Origin: Trichomonas vaginalis G3
Taxonomy: Eukaryota > Parabasalia > Trichomonadida > Trichomonadidae
Assembly (NCBI RefSeq): GCF_026262505.1
Contig: NC_067207.1
Coordinates: 16,026,082-16,090,081 of the forward strand
Direction: 5' to 3'
DNA length: 64,000 nucleotides
The notes beneath the pieces are model-generated. The model was not told the origin of the DNA, did not search any database, and saw nothing but the letters and a program-made list of their open reading frames with translations. The first letter of the stretch is position 1, and every line of letters starts with the position of its first letter. This document shows positions 57,538-64,000 of this stretch, in pieces. Made by a program: the position numbers and the translations under genes.

Positions 57538-57744
57538 TTATGTGTCATAATAGAACCCACTCGTACCAAGCTTTACTTTCTTCCTGACTGAGTTTTTAAC
57601 TCTTCTTTTTCCTTCATTGCCACTACTTTCACTAGATGAAGTTACTTCTTCACTACTTTCACTTTGTTCTACTCTTCTTCTTTGGTGTCGCTTTTGGTAA
57701 CTTGCCCTCTGCTTCAAGTTGTTGCATCTTTGCCTCATGTTCAC
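57538..57744 (-). CDS. Small basic/Ser-rich protein, copy B
   Basis: Identical to 28878-29084. Confidence 0.4.
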   Translation of the reverse strand: MNMRQRCNNLKQRASYQKRHQRRRVEQSESSEEVTSSSESSGNEGKRRVKNSVRKKVKLGTSGFYYDT

Positions 57745-59043
57745 CTAGTATGTTGTAAATTTCACGTGTCCTTTTTGCCTTTGGGCTCTGGTCGCCCATC
57801 TCAGGTAACCTATATCCTAGAAAGATTTTGTCATAGTTTGTATTTGAGTCTTCGCGTATTGTTTGCATGACTCTTTCCTGAGTTTCCGGTTCAAGCTCTT
57901 CAAACAGAGCTTGTCCATATGGAATAAGCTCGTTTCCAAATATATGTTTTTGTAGCCATTCTGGTTTTCTTTCCATGTTACCAATAATATCTTTTGTGAA
58001 TGGGAAAGCTTTTACCCAACGTTTCAGTCTTGCGTCATTTATTTCTGTAGTTGGTTTTATTTTGTCATGGAACATGTTTTTCAATACTAACATTTCATTT
58101 GGTACTGTCCATTTGAGTTTTCTTAAATATTCATCCCTTCTCGGTTCATTGTCTGCAAAGTAAGTTTTTATGACATTTTGCAAACTTTCGTTTGCAAGGT
58201 CATGTACAATAGGTTCTCTTCCTTCTCTCTCCCTAACTTTCTTTCTAAACTCTTCACCAAATATACCATCTCTATGGTTCTGTGTAGTTCTTTGAGATAA
58301 ATGTTCTAGAACGTCAGGTGTTATATTTCCATCAGCCATGTTCATTTCATACTGGTCCAAAATATCTGCATGTTTCATATCTTTCAATGGCATTAAAGCC
58401 GCGCTGAAAATACCAGCTATATCTGGTTCACCATTCACTTCCATTGCGTCTACAACTTCTTGGAATTGAGGTTGTAAGTTTATGAACCACCTATCCGGAT
58501 TAGCTTTATGACCCCATCTCATTGTAGTTCCATAGTCTGCAGAAACAAAAGTAGGTTTGTTTCCATATTGGCTAGGTTCTGAATGAACTTTAAACAATGT
58601 TTCATTTCTATATGTTTTGGTGAAATTTAACCTTTTTTTTCACCGAGTTCAGCCAAAGATTGAACGTTATATGGTCGTAAGTAAAAAGGATTGTTGTATT
58701 TGCGTACACTTTCTTTCAGTACTTCCATTCTATGCTGAATATTTTCATCTGATGTTGGAGTCTTTTGTATGTCGGCGAACATTTTTCGATATTCTTCTAC
58801 TATGTCAGCCGAATTTTTCTTAGACTCTTGGAAAGATTCCATATTCCCCGCATACACTTGTTGAGGGTCAAGATTTTTCGGCTGTTCCAAATCTTCATCT
58901 AGTTCTGTGAAGTTAGTTTCCAAAGGAGGGACTTGTTCGTTTCCTTCAGGCTCTTCTAGCTGTTGTTGCTGAACTATTTCTTCCATGTCTGGTTGTATCT
59001 GAACTTCTTCCTGTGGAGTTTCTTGTACCTCATCTGCTGGCAT
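57659..59043 (-). pseudogene. Unknown 461-residue gene, copy B, looks broken
   Basis: Counterpart of 28999-30384. About one break. Confidence 0.5.
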
Positions 59044-59142
59044 TTCATATATTCCGAGACCATTTTTAAAAGTTCCCTATCTTAAGTCATCCGCTTCATA
59101 AACCTTTCTTCTTTCGTTCCGTCTCTATTTTTTACGCGTTTC

Positions 59143-60897
59143 ATGAAGAGAGTTGAATTATCATTTAGCTCTGACACCAAATATCTCGGAGTAAATTCAT
59201 CATGTCATTTGGATGATATGCTATTAAATCATATCCCTTAGCGAGCTTGTATTTTCCAGGTTTGAAATTATATCCCATTTGGTGCTGAACCATAAAGCTA
59301 AATAGGTTCGGGTCAGTATTTCCTTCCTTGAACTTTCTAATAGCTTCTTTATATCTGTCACTAAAGTCAAGAGTATCTGGGTAACCATAATTTTCCTTAA
59401 GCATTTTTAAGAATTCTTGGTTTCCTTGTTCTCTACTTCTTTTATGTCCTTGCTCTGTTTGTGGTTGTTGTTGTGCAGGGTTTTGAACTGTTGGTTGTTG
59501 TGCAGTGTTTTGAACTGTTGGTTGTGGTGCTGGGTTTTGAACTGTTGGTTGTGGTGCTGGATTTTGAACTGTTGGTTGTTGTTGTTGTTTTGGTGCATGC
59601 CTGTGTCTGTGTCCATGTGACGATGTAAATGTTTTAGGTAGTCCTGGTGCAGGTGCTTCTCTTGGAGGGTTTGGTGGTATATAAGTTCCACTAGCTAGTA
59701 TATAAGTTCCACCAGCTGGTATATAAGTTCCACCAGCTGGCACATATGTTCCATCTGCAGCATAATGTCCTACCTGACTTTTCGTTCTTAAGAAAGCATT
59801 TACTAGGTCTGTTTTGGTCTGTTGTAACTCTTTTTCTTGACTTTCCACAACAGTTGCTCTAACGGCGTCATAGGCACTTTGAACTGCCTGTCTCGTTGCT
59901 GCATCTGTTATTTTCGTCATATTTTGTGCTACTTCTCTTACTCTTTCGTTGTCGAAACCTTCAGACTTCAGTTTCTTTCCAGATGAGAAGTCGTTCACTA
60001 GTTTCACCTTACTATGAAGAGCTTCGAAGGCGTTCTTAAAGTCAGCATTCATTAAAGCTTCATTTGAACTGTCTTCATCCGCTTGTATTTTTGTCCTTAT
60101 TGACCCTATAAGTTGGGCTGCTTTGGCGTTGGCTTGGGCATCTAACCAGTCATTATTAGCTTTTATATATTCTGCGCTTTTCATTGCCTTTTGCATGGCT
60201 GCGTCGTTATTTTTACTTTCTTGTGCTAAGTTTTCATACTGTACGGTTTGGTTTTGCAACTGTAAAAGTTTTTCTGCCTTTACATTTGCTTCAACTTCTT
60301 TTTTATACTCATCGCTATCCATATATGTCTTCAGGGCTTTTTGTTTTATTCTTCATCTTTCAGTACTTTATATTGAGTAGTATGGTTTTTCAAATTTATA
60401 ACATCTTGTTCCATTTTTGCTACTTCTGCTGCTTTTTCTGACACTTTTTTCGCATATTCCTCTGTACTTAGTTCTTTCAGTTGTTCTTCTTTCTTCTTTT
60501 TCTCTACGTTTAACTCATTGAGTTTCTTTGTCTGTCTGTCATATTCTAGTTTCTTTTCGTTTTCACTTATTTGTTTCTGTATGTCTATGTTTGACTTTTT
60601 GACATCTGTTATTTGATTTTTGAGTGAACTCAAATTCATTTGACTTTGAGGGTTATAAGCTGTTCCGTCTGCAGCTCCACCATAGCCTGCCATTTTCGCT
60701 AAAAGTGCCGCTCTTAAACCTCCACTCTGTGCACCAATAACTCGGTTTAAAAGCATAGGGTTGCTTGACATTTGTTGCAACATAGTGGGGTCATTCATCA
60801 TTTGTTGTTGCAACTGTTGTTGTGGTGTCAGTTTTACTATGGGATGTTTCAATGCTCCCTTCCTCTTACGTATATTCTTACGTAGCTTACGTGGCAT
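59143..60897 (-). pseudogene. Large coiled-coil gene, copy B, looks broken
   Basis: Counterpart of 30479-32236 with the same basic head and GGTYIPA and QPTVQNPA repeats. A few breaks. Confidence 0.55.
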
Positions 60898-61108
60898 TTT
60901 AAGTGAAGTAAAAAACGGTTTTTGACAGATGTTTATATGACACTTTTTGTTCAGCACAAAAAACTACTCGGTCAAAGTGTTGTCAGTTTTGTAAAATAAC
61001 CGTCCTATCTCATTCTATAATGGGGAAAGTCTTCTCAAAGTATACTTCCTTGGAACGCCCGTAACTTTTCCTGTAGCGACGATAGACCCTTACTTGTCCG
61101 GACAAAGT

Positions 61109-61161
61109 TATACTAAACATCTTCAGGGCTAGAGGGCACGAAGTGCCTGGAAGCCCCACTA

Positions 61162-61194
<33 letters not shown>
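61109..61194 (-). repeat. Right terminal inverted repeat, Maverick B
   Basis: Same as 32448-32535; hairpin at 61135-61147 (GGCAC-GAA-GTGCC); T-run slightly shorter. Confidence 0.9.
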
Positions 61195-61198
<4 letters not shown>

Positions 61199-61199
61199 G
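61195..61199. repeat. Target-site duplication TAATG, right of Maverick B
   Basis: Same five bases as at 37702-37706. Confidence 0.5.
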
Positions 61200-61211
61200 T
61201 TGAATAATTGG

Positions 61212-61216
61212 TCATT
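61212..61216 (+). promoter_or_regulatory. Host initiator element TCATT, unit 2
   Basis: Same position relative to the membrane-protein ATG (61226) as in unit 1. Confidence 0.65.
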
Positions 61217-61225
61217 TTACTTTAG

Positions 61226-62083
61226 ATGAATACAATTTTATCTTTATCTCTAAACTCATTCCAAATTATCAAAATACCTCCACATGAAACCGTCGAAATT
61301 AGTTCATATAACAGTAAATTTTATATTTTATCCAATTCAAACCTGAATCAAACAAAATATAATATCAAAAATCGCACAACATCAACAGATATAAATCCAC
61401 AAGCCAACAATTATTACGCATTTTCTGATGTAAATATAAGTATCATTAATTATGGGGACGAACTCGAAATTATTAAAGGATGGAATCTAGAAAAAGGTAC
61501 GTGTAACGCAGAATCTTACTTTCTTAACTACTCCAATAATATGAATATGCAGATATATGCGAAACAAGCATGTCTTTTCTCTCCTCTCACATTTAATTCT
61601 TCTGGTATAAAATTCTCCAAAACTATACTGCCAACTCATAACATCTATACCCCACTTAGTGAAAAGCCAATACAGCTAGAATATTATTATACTGGCTTAC
61701 CTTTTGTTGTTCAGATACACGATCATATAACAAATGATCTAGGAATAGCTTTCGAAACCATTGGTATTAATGAGAATATTTCAAATAAATGCGGACTCAC
61801 ATCATTTATATTCAATTCTCATAATAATACAGTCGATGATTCATTATTCAAATGCAATTGCAATAAATTCACAAGACCTCCATTTTCCATAGCTCTCTTT
61901 GCTTTATTATATTTCGCAGTTATTGGATTTATTATATTCCTATTAGAAAAAGGAAATATAATTTCAATAAGATCATATTTCTCCGCAAATATTGCAAACA
62001 GCCAGCCAGCAACATTTGCAAACCAAGATACTGAACCCATTCTTAATGATATTGAATATGATGTTGTGAATGTAGATGCTTGA
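61226..62083 (+). CDS. Host type-I-like membrane glycoprotein, unit 2 copy
   Basis: Identical 285-residue product to 32567-33424. Confidence 0.7.
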   Translation: MNTILSLSLNSFQIIKIPPHETVEISSYNSKFYILSNSNLNQTKYNIKNRTTSTDINPQANNYYAFSDVNISIINYGDELEIIKGWNLEKGTCNAESYFLNYSNNMNMQIYAKQACLFSPLTFNSSGIKFSKTILPTHNIYTPLSEKPIQLEYYYTGLPFVVQIHDHITNDLGIAFETIGINENISNKCGLTSFIFNSHNNTVDDSLFKCNCNKFTRPPFSIALFALLYFAVIGFIIFLLEKGNIISIRSYFSANIANSQPATFANQDTEPILNDIEYDVVNVDA

Positions 62084-63416
62084 GTGAATTTATACGTTAT
62101 TTGTTGGACTAAAAGTTTAATGATGTATTGATGCAGTATAGTTTTTATACTGATATCATTTTTTTTAAAAAAAATGAGAATTGTATACCCTACTTTTCCA
62201 ACATTTATTGCATTATATACGAATCAAGATTTGAATGATAATAAAATTTAAAAATATTCAACACAATATAGAGATATCGCTTTATAACATCGATGCTTTG
62301 TTAACCATACTAAAGATTTCATTCAAAAAGTCAAAATTTTTATTCCAAAAAAAATATAAGAAGAATGATATGCATGATACATTTTTATTGACCTATGTAC
62401 TATATATAATTGAATCCACTATAATAGCGTTGTGAATATCTACTGTTTGATAAAAATCTTTAATAATCTATTAAAAAATAGGTTATAGATGTAACATATG
62501 AATGACACAATATCACTTTATATAGTAAATTATAATATGAATGTTGTTGGCTACTAATACTTCCTTTATTCATTGGAATTGAAATGCTCAATATTTAAAA
62601 CGAATTTTAAACAATTTATGAATGTCATACGACTTAACCTGTCTACTAATCTTAGAATTTATACATAATTCATTAAAAATTAATATTAAATCTTTTGAAT
62701 TATGAAAAAAGACAGACATATTAAAGGTAAATATGAATAAAAACATAAAATAGTTAGTAATGATAGATGTTATTTTTCCAAAATTTTCTTATTTTTCTAA
62801 TTTTAAAAACTTTTTTAGCAAAATTGGGATTAATTTTTTAAATTTTGAAATATTTTTGGATTTTGAACATCAAAAGATTGCATTTCTTTTAAGAATAATG
62901 CAAATTTCTAATGAAGTGAAACATGTTTCAAGACTTTTAATACAATTTAAAAAAGAATCTCAAATATCTTCAGGAAATTCAATCTATATTTCAACGAGGA
63001 TAATAGCAACATTCAAAATACACGATATCATATAAAACAACATCATTTTGGTTCAATGAATCCTGTTAATCTGTATTAACGAATTCATTGATTCAAGAAA
63101 CCAAAGACATAAGAAATAAATATTGATATCACTCAGTTTACAAATGTCAAATCATCACTCAATACTCACCACAAATAACTTCGATTCGCTATATTTTTCA
63201 TTTCATTAAAATTCAGACATTTTTTGCACTAATATCGATTACAAACAATTCTATATTACAAACCATTACAATAAATGACGAAAATCCTTCATTATTCAAT
63301 AATTTGCAATTTTATATTTTCAAATCTCAAATTTTAATCAAATCAAATATAAATATCATGTAAAACATCTATATTTAGGATGATGTTCCATATTACTATG
63401 GAAAGTTAATCATCAA
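62084..63416. other. AT-rich intergenic DNA at the end of unit 2
   Basis: Matches 33425-34758, including the doubtful frames (62235-62435 and 62760-63035). No gene called. Confidence 0.5.
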
Positions 63417-64000
63417 TATGGATAAAACCAAATTCCTTCCCTTACCATAAACTTCAAGACTCCTTTCATCACACAAACAAATGCACGAGCCACTCCTAAA
63501 AAAATTCAGGTTTTAGAAATTTATTATCAATTATAGACATTATTTCATTACCACAGTTCACTAATCGATAATTGAAGTGTTGCAAAACATATTATACTTT
63601 CTACTATTAGATTTATGAATAAAAAATTTATACCCTACTTTTCCAACATTTAGAAAACATGCATGACCCCCTACCCAGGGTCCAAAAATTGGTATTTTCT
63701 GCGCTCAGGCAACATGAGTTTTTGGGCCGCCAAATGAATAGCTCAAGTAGTTTCCTCATATAGAGACATGCTTATGCTTAGAGTTTGAAGGGAATCTAAA
63801 GTGATTTTTTTCTGCATTTCGAAATCTAATGCAATCTTAAAATCATGATTAAACTGCGAATCTGGGCGCAATTTTTTAATATGTTAATATATGAAGGTAC
63901 TCCTACTACTGCGAATGCTTCAAATGAAAATTCAAGAAATCAGATTAATTTGATCACATTAGTATAGTAGTGGTCAATCCAAAAACTCATATGTTGATAT
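63417..64000. repeat. Start of tandem unit 3, leaving the window
   Basis: TATGGATAAAACCAAATTCC and the following 580 bases repeat 6113 and 34759 onward. The array therefore has at least a third copy or a partial third copy beyond the window. Confidence 0.88.

Larger units (their letters stand above)
37707..61194. mobile_element. Maverick/Polinton copy B, about 23.5 kb
   Basis: Same gene order, termini and flanks as copy A, so it arose by duplication of the whole unit and not by a separate insertion. About seven genes look broken, with roughly fifteen to twenty breaks in all, most of them in the polymerase. Integrase, helicase and minor capsid genes look whole here. Confidence 0.93.
34759..63416. 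repeat. Tandem 28.65-kb unit 2 (with Maverick B)
   Basis: Starts TATGGATAAAACCAAATTCC and repeats unit 1 throughout. Lengths are 28,646 (unit 1) and 28,658 (unit 2). Differences are mostly short length changes, gathered in patches, with few substitutions. Confidence 0.9.

Overview
The window is AT-rich nuclear DNA of a trichomonad, most likely Trichomonas vaginalis. The pointers are very large Maverick/Polinton elements, a host gene with a canonical trichomonad initiator (TCATT at 32553, 14 bases before its ATG), intronless genes and TAAA-type 3' ends. No rRNA, tRNA or CRISPR array was seen.

Layout. (1) 1-6112 is a decayed remnant of a second, diverged Maverick-like lineage: a KilA-N-domain fragment, a phage-like fibre fragment, a possible capsid-related gene, and relatives of genes in the intact-looking elements, plus local tandem repeats. 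(2) From 6113 to the end of the window runs a head-to-tail array of a unit of about 28.65 kb: unit 1 is 6113-34758, unit 2 is 34759-63416, and unit 3 starts at 63417 and leaves the window. Each unit holds about 1.6 kb of AT-rich intergenic DNA, a 122-bp cruciform-forming tandem array, a host coiled-coil gene, one Maverick of about 23.5 kb, a host membrane-protein gene and about 1.3 kb of AT-rich DNA.

The Maverick (copy A 9062-32535, copy B 37707-61194) has 56-bp terminal inverted repeats next to A/T runs, and a likely target-site duplication TAATG. It carries about 33 closely packed genes: adenine methyltransferase, fibre with a tail-collar domain, integrase, protein-primed DNA polymerase B, HNH-domain protein, A32-type packaging ATPase, SF3 helicase, minor and major capsid candidates, amphipathic small proteins reminiscent of adenovirus pVI, and many unknowns. 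Copy A has about half a dozen genes that look broken or doubtful, copy B rather more (the polymerase most of all). The near identity of the copies means the duplication is very recent or is partly an assembly product.

Two promoter styles are visible in the element. Virion and replication genes have a TTTTTA box 12-20 bases before ATG, and several divergent pairs share one 17-18 base spacer. A block between the polymerase and the packaging ATPase (about 17.6-22.1 kb) uses AAAAAGTGTCA-type boxes and contains two striking non-coding repeat arrays (22-bp and 107-bp units) that could be control or replication sites. I did not recognise an adenovirus-type protease among the products.
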